Shown: one piece after another, positions 8,300-16,505 of the stretch
How the letters are laid out: every line of letters starts with the position of its first letter
Numbering within the stretch: the stretch's first letter is position 1
Source: an uncultured Clostridia bacterium
Lineage (GTDB): Bacteria > Bacillota > Clostridia > Christensenellales > UBA1242
Assembly (NCBI GenBank): GCA_934746715.1
Contig: CAKVFI010000003.1
Span: forward strand, 189,265 to 253,264
Direction of reading: 5' to 3'
DNA: 64,000 nt
The notes under the pieces: model-generated
Database searches by the model: none
Told to the model about the DNA's origin: nothing
What the model saw: the letters and a program-made list of their open reading frames with translations, nothing else
Translations under genes and position numbers: made by a program

Positions 8300-8669
8300 T
8301 GTAATGGACTATATAATTTCATTTTTGGTTGGTGGATTTATTTGCTTTTTGGGGCAAATTTTGGTGATAAGAACAAAGATAACAACCGCACGCATATTGG
8401 TTTTGTTTTTAATCATTGGCATGATTTTGGAAGTGTTTAACATCTACGCACCATTTAAAGAATTTGCAAAGGCAGGTGCTAGCGTGCCAATCATAGGCTT
8501 TGGTGCAAGTTTGGCAAGAGGTGCAATAACAGCAACAAGGCAATTTGGCGTTTTGGGCATATTTACAGGTGGACTAACTGCTGCAGCGGGCGGAATATCT
8601 ATGGCGATATTTGCGTCTTTTGTGTTTGCGTTAATTTTCAGCAGCAAAACAAAGCGCGGTGGTCATTGA
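8292..8669 (+). CDS. spoVAE: Stage V sporulation protein AE (SpoVAEb type)
   Basis: 125 residues with a SpoVAC-related membrane architecture: FLVGGFICFLGQIL, then KAGASVPIIGFGASLARGAI, then two more hydrophobic helices. The ATG at 8292 is preceded by AAGGAG and lies inside the last codons of spoVAD. Third component of the DPA channel. Confidence 0.9.
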   Translation: MFNVMDYIISFLVGGFICFLGQILVIRTKITTARILVLFLIIGMILEVFNIYAPFKEFAKAGASVPIIGFGASLARGAITATRQFGVLGIFTGGLTAAAGGISMAIFASFVFALIFSSKTKRGGH

Positions 8670-8730
8670 CGAAAATTGCAATAATTTGTTAAAAACAAAT
8701 ATCTTTAAATTTTTATTAATAATTTAATAT

Positions 8731-9381
8731 ATGAAAAAAGGCAGGTCAAAAAGAAAAATTAAAATTATTGTGGCTGTCTTTTTTGTTTTGATTATTACAA
8801 ATTGTTATTTCTTTTTTATTTGTAGCCCGGTTATCAAAACATATTGCAAGGCAGAAACGCGCGCATTAACAGAAAAAGCAATCAATTTGGCTGTGAGCAA
8901 TGTGATAAACAGAACTATAAGTTACGACACGTTAATTGATATCAATTATGACTCAAATGGCGAGATTATTTCATTTTCTGCCAATCAATACGAAATAAAC
9001 AGCATAACAAGAGAAATTGTTAAAGAAGCACAACTTCAAATGCAAACGCTTGGCAATAATGGTTTAAAATTAAATTTTGGCACTTTAACAGGGATCCCAG
9101 TTTTAATAGGGCGCGGCCCATTAATCAATTTTAGGCTTGTGCCAATAGGTGCTGTTAGCAGCAAATTTGACAGCGAGTTTGATTCAGTTGGTATAAACAT
9201 AACCAAACATACATTGTTTTTGTACATAAACACACATGTAAGCATAGTTATGCCAGTTAAGTCATATGATTTTTATTCAACAAACCAAGTGATGTTGGCA
9301 GAGAGTATTATTGTGGGCAAAGTGCCAGAAGTGTACTTAAACGGTGGCAGTTTAGGAAAATCTTTAAATCTTGTGCCATAG
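8731..9381 (+). CDS. yunB: Sporulation protein YunB
   Basis: 216 residues. One N-terminal transmembrane helix (about residues 11-32) is followed by an extracytoplasmic domain with EKAINLAVSNVINR, LKLNFGTLTGIPVLIGRGP and VPIGAV, the characteristic YunB blocks. In Bacillus subtilis yunB belongs to the mother-cell sigma-E regulon and is needed for efficient sporulation. It follows spoVAE by 61 bp. No clear Shine-Dalgarno is visible before the ATG. Confidence 0.85.
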   Translation: MKKGRSKRKIKIIVAVFFVLIITNCYFFFICSPVIKTYCKAETRALTEKAINLAVSNVINRTISYDTLIDINYDSNGEIISFSANQYEINSITREIVKEAQLQMQTLGNNGLKLNFGTLTGIPVLIGRGPLINFRLVPIGAVSSKFDSEFDSVGINITKHTLFLYINTHVSIVMPVKSYDFYSTNQVMLAESIIVGKVPEVYLNGGSLGKSLNLVP

Positions 9382-9384
9382 AGA

Positions 9385-9413
9385 TTGTTTTAAATTTAAA
9401 CATGTGATATAAT
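9385..9413 (+). promoter_or_regulatory. Promoter abutting the nifS-like start (leaderless candidate)
   Basis: TTGTTT (9385-9390), 17-nt spacer, perfect TATAAT (9408-9413), then 7 nt to the ATG at 9421. No Shine-Dalgarno fits in that space. Confidence 0.65.
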
Positions 9414-9420
9414 ATCCAGT

Positions 9421-10527
9421 ATGTTATATTTCGACAACGCAGCCACAACAAAAATAAGCAAATCATCACTTGAAGCATATGTTAAAGCAAGTGAATTGTT
9501 TTTTAATCCAAGTGCGCTATATGCAAATGCAGGAGAAGCAAAAAAGCAATTGGAAAATGCAAGGGCATATTTTGTTAAAAAATTTAATGGAGCACCTAAA
9601 TCAACATTTATATTTACAGGTTCTGCCACAGAAGCAAACAATTCAGTTTTAAATGCACATATCACTCGTGCAGACAAAAAGTATATATTTAGTGCAGGGG
9701 AACATAGTTCAATATATGAAACTGCTAAAGCATATAAGGAAAAGGGATTTAATATTGTTTTTGTCCCACTAAACAAAGATGGTAGTGTTGATACAAATCA
9801 ATTGTTTAAAGAGATAGATAATTCAACAGTGTTGGTTTCAGTAATACATGTTAGCAATGAAACTGGTGCAGTTAATGATATCAAGGCAATAACAAAAAGA
9901 ATTAAAGAAATTAATCCAAATGTATTTGTCCATTCAGACGGAGTGCAAGCAGTTGGCAAGTTGAACATTAATTTAGCAGATTTAGGCGTGGATTACTACA
10001 CTATGAGTGCCCACAAGATAAATGGACCTAAAGGCGTGGCAGCGTTGTATATAAGCAAGCCTAATAGATTTAAACCATTCATTTGTGGTGGCGGGCAAGA
10101 AATGAATTTGCGCTCTGGAACAGAAAATCTGCCGGGCATTTTGGCGTTTAAGCAAGCAGTTGAAGATTTAGTGTTGCATAACTATGCAGAATATAAGCAA
10201 GCAATTTTGCAAAACATCAAACAAGACCATATTTTGGTTTCAACCAACAAAAGCGTTGATAATATTATATCAATATGTTTTAAAGGCGTTAGGGGAGAAA
10301 CGATTTTGCATATGCTGGAATCTCTTGGATTTTTGATTGGCACTGGCAGTGCGTGTAACAGCAAAGCAGGGTTAAACAGGGTGCTTGCTCCTATTGTGCC
10401 AAAAGATTACATAGAAGGAGCAATAAGGTTGTCTTTCGGCGATGATATTACGCTTAAAGACTGCTTAAATTTGGGTTTGGCCATTGACAATGCGGTGGCG
10501 GAATATAAAGCAAGGATAAAAAGATGA
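9421..10527 (+). CDS. NifS/IscS-family cysteine desulfurase
   Basis: 368 residues, a PLP-dependent class V aminotransferase fold. YFDNAATTKIS forms the N-terminus, SAHKINGPKGVAALY holds the PLP lysine, and GTGSACNSKAG holds the active-site cysteine that carries persulfide. Its last codons overlap thiI (ATGA), so it most likely supplies sulfur for 4-thiouridine formation, like NifZ upstream of ThiI in Bacillus. The start is set by the first ATG behind a -10 element 7 nt away, suggesting a leaderless mRNA. A second desulfurase lies at 62455. Confidence 0.92.
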   Translation: MLYFDNAATTKISKSSLEAYVKASELFFNPSALYANAGEAKKQLENARAYFVKKFNGAPKSTFIFTGSATEANNSVLNAHITRADKKYIFSAGEHSSIYETAKAYKEKGFNIVFVPLNKDGSVDTNQLFKEIDNSTVLVSVIHVSNETGAVNDIKAITKRIKEINPNVFVHSDGVQAVGKLNINLADLGVDYYTMSAHKINGPKGVAALYISKPNRFKPFICGGGQEMNLRSGTENLPGILAFKQAVEDLVLHNYAEYKQAILQNIKQDHILVSTNKSVDNIISICFKGVRGETILHMLESLGFLIGTGSACNSKAGLNRVLAPIVPKDYIEGAIRLSFGDDITLKDCLNLGLAIDNAVAEYKARIKR

Positions 10528-11681
10528 TAAACAATATTATTTTGATTAGATTTAATGAAATTCATTTGAAAGGTGGCAACAAAAAGTATTTTACACACCT
10601 TCTTTTTGAAAATATAAAGCATGCATTAAAAGGTTATGAGTGCAAGATTGAAAACATTCAAAATCGCTTGTTGGTGCGCAATTACACAGATGAAAATGGC
10701 ATTATTGATGAATTAAAATGCGTTTTTGGCGTTCATTCCATTTCAAAAGCGGTTGAAATTGACAATTCTGTTGAACTAATAAACAACTATGTTGCTGGTT
10801 TGAAAATCGATGGCAGTTTTAAATGCGAAGTTAATAGGGCAGAAAAATCATTTCCAATCAAATCAAATGAATATGCCGCAGACCTTGGCGAGATTGTGTT
10901 AAAAAACAATGCAAATGCTTATGTTGACATTCACAAGCCAAACACAGTTGTTCATGTTGATATTCGTGAAAATGGCAAAACTTACATTTTTAATGAAATA
11001 ATTTATGCATATTCTGGTTTACCATTGGGAGAATATCGCGATGGTTTGCTGATGTTGAGCGGTGGTATCGATAGCCCTGTTGCTGGATTTTGCATGGCAA
11101 AACGCGGTTTAAGGCAAGACATTTTGCATTTTGACAGTTTTCCATACACAAGCCCACAAGCAAAGCAAAAAGTTATTGACATTGCAAAACGAGTTAAAAA
11201 GTTTATTGGTGCAAAATATATGTATATTTGCAGCATGACAAAAATGCAAGAAGAATTTCATATTCAATGCAAAACAGAATTTGCAATCAATTTGTTGCGT
11301 AGGGCAATGATCAGAGTTGCAAATGCTGTTTGCGACAAATTTAATTACAAAACAATAGTAACAGGCGAAAGTTTGGGGCAAGTTGCAAGCCAAACAATTG
11401 AAAGTTTAACAAGCACAAATGCAGTGGCAAAATATCCTGTTTTGCGTCCATTAATCAGTTTTAACAAGCAAGACATCATCGAAATTGCTCAAGATATCAA
11501 CACATACGATTTGTCAATTTTGCCATATGAAGATTGCTGCACAGTGTTTTTGCCACGCAATCCAGTTATAAAACCCAAAATTAGTGAAAGTGAAAAGGAA
11601 GAGGCAAAAGTGATCAACTATAACAGTTTGCTCAATGCAGTTTTGGAAAATATGGAAATTATTGATTTGGATAAAGTTTAA
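10524..11681 (+). CDS. thiI: tRNA uridine 4-sulfurtransferase ThiI, no rhodanese domain
   Basis: 385 residues. N-terminal ferredoxin-like and THUMP region to about 165, then the PP-loop LLMLSGGIDSPVAG, which adenylates U8 of tRNA. The C-terminus ends after VFLPRNPVIKPKIS with no rhodanese module, as in Bacillus-type ThiI, so persulfide must come from the desulfurase encoded just upstream (4-bp overlap). tRNAs in this window carry U at position 8. Confidence 0.93.
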   Translation: MINNIILIRFNEIHLKGGNKKYFTHLLFENIKHALKGYECKIENIQNRLLVRNYTDENGIIDELKCVFGVHSISKAVEIDNSVELINNYVAGLKIDGSFKCEVNRAEKSFPIKSNEYAADLGEIVLKNNANAYVDIHKPNTVVHVDIRENGKTYIFNEIIYAYSGLPLGEYRDGLLMLSGGIDSPVAGFCMAKRGLRQDILHFDSFPYTSPQAKQKVIDIAKRVKKFIGAKYMYICSMTKMQEEFHIQCKTEFAINLLRRAMIRVANAVCDKFNYKTIVTGESLGQVASQTIESLTSTNAVAKYPVLRPLISFNKQDIIEIAQDINTYDLSILPYEDCCTVFLPRNPVIKPKISESEKEEAKVINYNSLLNAVLENMEIIDLDKV

Positions 11682-11724
11682 AACACAACATATAGTGTTT
11701 GTTATATTTTAAATACACAATTAT

Positions 11725-11794
11725 AAGTCAAGTTTATTTTATTAGTTAAGCACAAATTGCTTCAAACTTTAAGATATGCTTGACTTGTTTTTTT
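11725..11794 (+). terminator. Long inverted repeat with T-tract after thiI
   Basis: AAGTCAAG (11725-11732) pairs with CTTGACTT (11779-11786), followed by GTTTTTTTATTT. A small AAGCA/TGCTT hairpin lies inside. It could terminate thiI. The 3' arm also contains the -35 of the next promoter. Confidence 0.5.
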
Positions 11795-11808
11795 ATTTAA
11801 TATATAAT
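11780..11808 (+). promoter_or_regulatory. Promoter for the RNase Y leader transcript
   Basis: TTGACT (11780-11785), 17-nt spacer, TATAAT (11803-11808). The predicted start near 11815 gives a 230-nt leader before rny or a separate small RNA. Confidence 0.7.
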
Positions 11809-11814
11809 TATTAT

Positions 11815-12047
11815 ATCGTTGAATGCGATTATATTTAGCCGAAGTTGAATAAATTTTGTATTAGTGGTTTAATCAACTTCGTTTTGCAATAATTCAATTT
11901 TAATTTATTGTTGCGCAAAACTAAACCTATATAAAGCAAATTAGGAGTAGTTTAAGCAACAAAACATCGAAATATTTTGATAAATAATCAATTTTGAATT
12001 TTTTGATATATTAAATATTTTAGTATTACGATTTAAAGGGTGGAATT
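11815..12047 (+). promoter_or_regulatory. Structured 5' leader upstream of rny
   Basis: The gene-free stretch holds a perfect 8-bp inverted repeat, GAAGTTGA (11841-11848) with TCAACTTC (11873-11880). A second pairing joins AAACTAAACCT near 11918 and AGGAGTAGTTT near 11942. No open frame with a ribosome site is present. It is either an mRNA leader, perhaps for RNase Y autoregulation, or a small RNA. No known riboswitch class is recognised. Confidence 0.45.
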
Positions 12048-13637
12048 ATGAATTTAACAAATATGTTACTTTCTGTTAGTCCGGCTCTTACAATTATTTT
12101 ATCAATTATTATGCTTGCCATTGGTGGTGGAGCAGGTTTTGGCATCACTTCAGTTGTTGTAAACAAAAAAACAAAATCAGCACGTGCAAATGCAGATAAA
12201 ATATTGGAAGAAGCACGCGTTCAAGCAGAAAAAATTAAAAAAGATCAAGTTGAACAAACAAACAAAGAAATTGACTTGCTTAAATCAACTTTTGAGCGTG
12301 AAAACAAGGAAAGAAGAGAAGAAGCTAAACGCAGTGAAGAGCGTTTGTACGCTCGTGAAGAATTGCTTTCTAAACGCGAAACAGCACTTGACAAAAAAGT
12401 TGATGAACTTGAAGCAAATAAAGAGCGTGTTCGCAATCAAATTGAAGCACTCAACAGCAAGGAAAGTGCTCTTGACGATTTGCAAGAAAGCATTGTTAAA
12501 GAACTTGAAAAAGTTAGCGGCATGACAAAGGACGAAGCTAAACAAGTTATCATTGACCGCTACACTGATGAAGCAAAGGTTGACGCTGTTAAACTTGCAA
12601 AAGAAATTGAAGATAAAGCCAAGGAAGAAGCAGACAAAAAAGCAAGAAACATTATCACTTTGGCAATTCAAAAATGTGCAGTTGACAACACAAGTGAAGT
12701 TACAACAAGTGTTGTTACATTGCCAAGTGAAGAGATGAAAGGTCGCATTATTGGTCGTGAAGGGCGCAATATTCGTGCATTGGAAGCAGCAACAGGCATC
12801 GACTTTATTGTTGATGACACTCCAGAAGCAATCACATTGTCTGGCTTTGACCCTGTGCGCCGTGAAATTGCGCGTATTGCTCTTGAAAAATTGATTTTAG
12901 ATGGTCGCATTCACCCAGCACGTATTGAAGAGTTGGTGCAAAAAGTTCAACGCGATGTTGAAGAAACAATTAAGGAAGCGGGTGAAAATGCTTGCTTTGA
13001 TGCCGACATTCACAACATTCATCCAGAAATTGTAAAAGTTTTGGGCAGATTGAAATACCGCACAAGTTATGGTCAAAATGTGCTTAATCATTCTTTGGAA
13101 GTTTCGTACATTGCTGGCATGTTGGCTGCGGAAGTTGGAGCAAATGAAAAGGTTGCTCGCCGTGCTGGCTTGTTGCACGATTTGGGCAAAGCAGTTGACC
13201 ACGAAGTTGAAGGCACACACGTTAGTATTGGTGTTGAACTTGCTCGTAAATACAAGGAAAGCGAAGCAGTTATTCATTGTATTGAAGCACATCACAACGA
13301 TGTTGAACCTCGCACTCTTGAAGCCGTTATCGTGCAAGCAGCAGATGCAATTTCAAGTTCTCGTCCGGGTGCAAGGCGCGAAAGTTTGGAAAATTACATC
13401 AAGCGTTTGCAAGAGTTGGAAGCAATAGCAAACAAACACACTGGCGTTGAAAAAACTTATGCAATTCAAGCGGGTCGTGAAATTCGTGTGATGGTTAAAC
13501 CAGAACAAATCAGTGATGATGAAGCACAAGTTTTGGCTCATGATATTGCCAAAGAAATTGAAGCACAACTTGAATATCCTGGGCATATCAAAGTTAATGT
13601 AATTCGAGAATCTCGTTTTACAGACACTGCAAAATAA
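12048..13637 (+). CDS. rny: Ribonuclease Y
   Basis: 529 residues. N-terminal transmembrane helix (about 10-35), then a long charged coiled coil to about 200, a KH domain (MKGRIIGREGRNIRALEAATG) and an HD domain with AGLLHDLGKAVDHE carrying the metal-binding His-Asp pair. RNase Y is the membrane-anchored endoribonuclease that starts mRNA decay in many Bacillota. The start ATG has GGGTGGA upstream. Length and order match the Bacillus protein (520 residues). Confidence 0.97.
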   Translation: MNLTNMLLSVSPALTIILSIIMLAIGGGAGFGITSVVVNKKTKSARANADKILEEARVQAEKIKKDQVEQTNKEIDLLKSTFERENKERREEAKRSEERLYAREELLSKRETALDKKVDELEANKERVRNQIEALNSKESALDDLQESIVKELEKVSGMTKDEAKQVIIDRYTDEAKVDAVKLAKEIEDKAKEEADKKARNIITLAIQKCAVDNTSEVTTSVVTLPSEEMKGRIIGREGRNIRALEAATGIDFIVDDTPEAITLSGFDPVRREIARIALEKLILDGRIHPARIEELVQKVQRDVEETIKEAGENACFDADIHNIHPEIVKVLGRLKYRTSYGQNVLNHSLEVSYIAGMLAAEVGANEKVARRAGLLHDLGKAVDHEVEGTHVSIGVELARKYKESEAVIHCIEAHHNDVEPRTLEAVIVQAADAISSSRPGARRESLENYIKRLQELEAIANKHTGVEKTYAIQAGREIRVMVKPEQISDDEAQVLAHDIAKEIEAQLEYPGHIKVNVIRESRFTDTAK

Positions 13638-13647
13638 GTTAAATATT

Positions 13648-13676
13648 AAAGGAAGAATTAAATTCTTCCTTTTTTG
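13648..13676 (+). terminator. Terminator of rny
   Basis: AAGGAAGAATT / AATTCTTCCTT stem with a six-T run. Confidence 0.88.
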
Positions 13677-13696
13677 TTTCAAATCAACACAAATCG

Positions 13697-13725
13697 TTGA
13701 CAATGATTTTGTTATATGCTATTAT
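13697..13725 (+). promoter_or_regulatory. Promoter of tRNA-Trp
   Basis: TTGACA (13697-13702), 17-nt spacer, TATTAT (13720-13725), 12 nt before the tRNA. Confidence 0.8.
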
Positions 13726-13737
13726 AAAATAGCGTAA

Positions 13738-13812
13738 AGGGGAGTGGCTCAACGGTAGAGTAGTGGTCTCCAAAACCATTGGTTGCGTGTTCGAATCGCG
13801 TCTCCCCTGCCA
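13738..13812 (+). tRNA. tRNA-Trp(CCA)
   Basis: Acceptor AGGGGAG/CTCCCCT, anticodon stem GTGGT/ACCAT, loop CTCCAAA (anticodon CCA), discriminator G and encoded CCA. Confidence 0.95.
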
Positions 13813-13958
13813 AAATTAATTTTGCTTATTACCTGAATATTTTGGGTGATTTAAGCAATTTTTTTTAATAAATTGGAATTTTATTAATGCGAAAAATATT
13901 TTAAATTCGTATATCAATTTGTTTATTGAACAAACAAAAAAACCACAATAAGTTTTTG

Positions 13959-13987
13959 TTTACAACTTTTGCATTTTGTGGTATCAT
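13959..13987 (+). promoter_or_regulatory. Promoter abutting the 13995 start (leaderless candidate)
   Basis: TTTACA (13959-13964), 17-nt spacer, TATCAT (13982-13987), 7 nt before ATG 13995. There is no Shine-Dalgarno. Confidence 0.6.
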
Positions 13988-13994
13988 ATTAACA

Positions 13995-14276
13995 ATGAAA
14001 GAAGTTCATTATTATCAAGCATTAATGAAAATGGGGCATATGGGTGCTGGTAATCATTTGCAAGTTAACATTTTTATTAAATCTCACAATTTAATTTCGG
14101 CAATAACAAAGGCACAAAAAATTCCAGCAATCAAGCACAATGAAATGCCAATTTCAATCAAAGAAATTAGCTACGAAGAATATTTAATAGGTATTGAAAA
14201 AGGCGAATATTATACAAGAATGAGCGCAATTTCAAATGCCAAGGAGAAGCATGAAAAAAGTTACAATTTATACTGA
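13995..14276 (+). CDS. Small hypothetical protein upstream of RNase HI
   Basis: 93 residues, soluble, with no signal or membrane segment. It contains GHMGAGNHLQVNIFIKSHN, a helix-forming ITKAQKIPAIKHNEMPISI and an acidic EEYLIGIEKGEYY. I do not recognise the family. The composition (alternating hydrophobics, compact) looks like a real folded domain. Its end overlaps the rnhA start by 26 bp and supplies the rnhA ribosome site, so the pair is co-transcribed from the promoter just before it. An earlier in-frame ATG at 13926 would place the -10 inside the gene. Confidence 0.7.
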   Translation: MKEVHYYQALMKMGHMGAGNHLQVNIFIKSHNLISAITKAQKIPAIKHNEMPISIKEISYEEYLIGIEKGEYYTRMSAISNAKEKHEKSYNLY

Positions 14277-14691
14277 TGGCGCGTGCAGTGGCAATCCGGG
14301 TGCCGGTGGATGGGGCGCAGTTTTGTTTTATAAAGATAGTATGAAGGAAATCAGCGGTTTTGAAGCATCAACGACAAACAACAAAATGGAATTGACTGCT
14401 GCTATCAACGCAATTGAATTGCTTAAAGAACCTTGCGAGATTGATTTGTATAGCGACAGTGCTTATCTTGTCAATGGATTTTTGCAAAATTGGGTTACTA
14501 ATTGGCAGATGAATGGTTTTAAAAACGCCAAAAAGAAGCCAGTGGAAAATGCCGATTTGTGGCGTAAGTTGATTGAATTAAATTCAACACACAAAATCAC
14601 ATGGATTAAGGTTAAAGGCCATGCAGACAACAAATACAACAATCGTTGCGATGAATTGGCAACGGGAGAAATTGCAAAACATAGCAATTAA
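14251..14691 (+). CDS. rnhA: Ribonuclease HI
   Basis: 146 residues. IYTDGACSGNPGAGGWGAVL contains the first catalytic Asp, KMELTAAINAIELL the Glu, DLYSDSAYLVNG the second Asp, and HADNKYNNRCDELA the last Asp, so the full DEDD set is present. It degrades the RNA of RNA-DNA hybrids. The start ATG at 14251 is chosen because AAGGAG lies directly upstream. A start five codons earlier uses that ribosome site as coding. Confidence 0.95.
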   Translation: MKKVTIYTDGACSGNPGAGGWGAVLFYKDSMKEISGFEASTTNNKMELTAAINAIELLKEPCEIDLYSDSAYLVNGFLQNWVTNWQMNGFKNAKKKPVENADLWRKLIELNSTHKITWIKVKGHADNKYNNRCDELATGEIAKHSN

Positions 14692-14720
14692 AATAAAATT
14701 TTTGACTTTTGAACAAACAA

Positions 14721-14750
14721 AAAAAACACCAGATTTACTGGTGGTTTTTT
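14721..14750. terminator. Bidirectional terminator between rnhA and the ABC permease
   Basis: ACACCAG / CTGGTGG stem with a T-run on plus and a matching A-run before it, so it can stop both convergent transcripts. Confidence 0.85.
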
Positions 14751-14751
14751 G

Positions 14752-16494
14752 TTATATTTCCTTGCGTTTGAATATCTTTGCAGAAACAATATTGCACACA
14801 ACAATAATAACAGCAATTGTAAGCAAGGTTAAAGCCAAATTTGTGGTTGGATAAACTTTTGCCCCCATAAGCATGTTAAATGCATTTTGGGAGTTAGCAA
14901 CCAAAGAACTGCCGAACAATGAATACAACGAAATGTGGCTAAATGGGTAATAAGCAAGCCAGCCAATTGAAGAACTTGAGAAAATTGGCAAAAGCACATT
15001 GATTAAGTACACAACCATTAAAATTGTTACAGCAAGGATATCTGATTTAATGAATGTTGAAAGCAACAATGCGATAGACAAGTAAACAAGCAACTCAAAA
15101 ATCAAACTAATTAAATAAATCAAAATCATAACAATTGGGTGGAGTGTTATGGCATATTTGCCAGCAAAAACTGTCAAAATCATTTGAGATTTAAGACCAT
15201 AAATAAAGCCACCAACAACAATTGAAATCACGCCACTAAAAGCAATCAAAATGATAGACATAAGGGCAATGGCAATAAATTTGCCAAACAAAATTGATGT
15301 GCGTTTAACTGGCCTTATTGCCAAATATCTCATTGTGCCTTCTTTAATTTCGCCAGCGATTGTGTGTGCGCCCGCCATGATTGCATAAGCAATAATAACA
15401 AAAGAGAACATCTTCATAATAAAGTAAGCATAATCATAACCATTTGTTTCGTTGTTGGAAGTAATGCCAATTGTCAAAGGAAGGGCAAAATCAGCAAGAT
15501 TTTTGTTTTTGTTGAAAAGGTAATTGTATTTAATCAACCAAGATTGGGATTCCATTAAGGTTTCATTTTCCAAATACAACAAACTGCCTTTATCTTTTGT
15601 TTTTACAGTTGTAAGAGCGTTTGTCAACAAATCATATTTAATTAAGTTTGCATATGTTTGGCTGCAACTATAATAATTTGTAATCAAATTTTTGATTTTG
15701 TTAATTTTTTCTTCATTAAGATTTTCGTCGGCAGAAGTTTGAGCTTCGGTTTTTAATGCTTCAATTTGTTGCAGAATTTCGTTTTTGTTTTCAGTAAAAG
15801 CACTATATTTTGAATTGTTGCCATCAACTGTGTAATCGTTAACTTTTTCTGCTGAAATGGTAGGGTAGTAAAGTGTTGCCAAGCAATTTTCAATTTGTGA
15901 TTTGTAATTGGTGCTAAATTCATCACAAATTTCTGCAATCTTTGATGTTTTTGTTTTTAAGAGATTGTACGCTTCGCCATAAAGTGAAGTAAGATTGTCA
16001 TAATTTGTCTTTGTTGAAATAACTGGATAACTGCTTTGATTGTTCAAGTTTAAACCATTGTTTACAGTGTCGTAAAGAGATTTTAAACTATCCAACATTT
16101 TTGTGCGCTTTTCATTTGTGTATTCTTCGTTGGAAACAGGCAAAAATGCACATTGATTGTATAAATTAAAGTTATATTCAAAATCTTGTTTTAAATCATC
16201 AACCTTTTGGGCATATGTTTTGCCATCAATATAATAATTGTTTAAAGAAGCAATTGATGAAGCAACAATGTCATCTGCTTCAAGTTTTAATCCATAACTT
16301 GCGCCATCGCCAAAATCCGTGGAGTAAATATCCAAAATTGTGTTGCCAGCAAATTCGATTGAATTTGTTTTTTGATGTTCTGGCTTGTAAATTAACACCC
16401 CCAAAACCATAATTATGGCAAGCAAAAGTGCCAAGATGTAAATCCCTGGCTTTGAAACTGTTTTTTTAAGTTCTGCTTGAATAACTTTGTTCAT
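14752..16494 (-). CDS. ABC-2 type transporter permease
   Basis: 580 residues. One N-terminal helix (about 18-38) leads into a large roughly 300-residue extracytoplasmic, coiled region rich in N, K and T. About six transmembrane helices fill the last 250 residues (AYAIMAGAHTIAGEIKEGTM, then SIILIAFSGVISIVVGG and so on), the ABC-2 layout of exporters of small molecules, peptides or bacteriocins. I start at MNKVIQ (16494) behind GAGGA. An overlapping ATG at 16506 also exists. Last gene of padR-ATPase-permease. Substrate unknown; resistance or toxin export is only a guess. Confidence 0.85.
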   Translation of the reverse strand: MNKVIQAELKKTVSKPGIYILALLLAIIMVLGVLIYKPEHQKTNSIEFAGNTILDIYSTDFGDGASYGLKLEADDIVASSIASLNNYYIDGKTYAQKVDDLKQDFEYNFNLYNQCAFLPVSNEEYTNEKRTKMLDSLKSLYDTVNNGLNLNNQSSYPVISTKTNYDNLTSLYGEAYNLLKTKTSKIAEICDEFSTNYKSQIENCLATLYYPTISAEKVNDYTVDGNNSKYSAFTENKNEILQQIEALKTEAQTSADENLNEEKINKIKNLITNYYSCSQTYANLIKYDLLTNALTTVKTKDKGSLLYLENETLMESQSWLIKYNYLFNKNKNLADFALPLTIGITSNNETNGYDYAYFIMKMFSFVIIAYAIMAGAHTIAGEIKEGTMRYLAIRPVKRTSILFGKFIAIALMSIILIAFSGVISIVVGGFIYGLKSQMILTVFAGKYAITLHPIVMILIYLISLIFELLVYLSIALLLSTFIKSDILAVTILMVVYLINVLLPIFSSSSIGWLAYYPFSHISLYSLFGSSLVANSQNAFNMLMGAKVYPTTNLALTLLTIAVIIVVCNIVSAKIFKRKEI

Positions 16495-16505
16495 ATTTAT
16501 CCTCA

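Noticed and set aside
11815..12040. 6S RNA, SRP RNA or a known riboswitch upstream of rny
   Set aside because: None of the conserved sequence blocks of these RNAs is visible.
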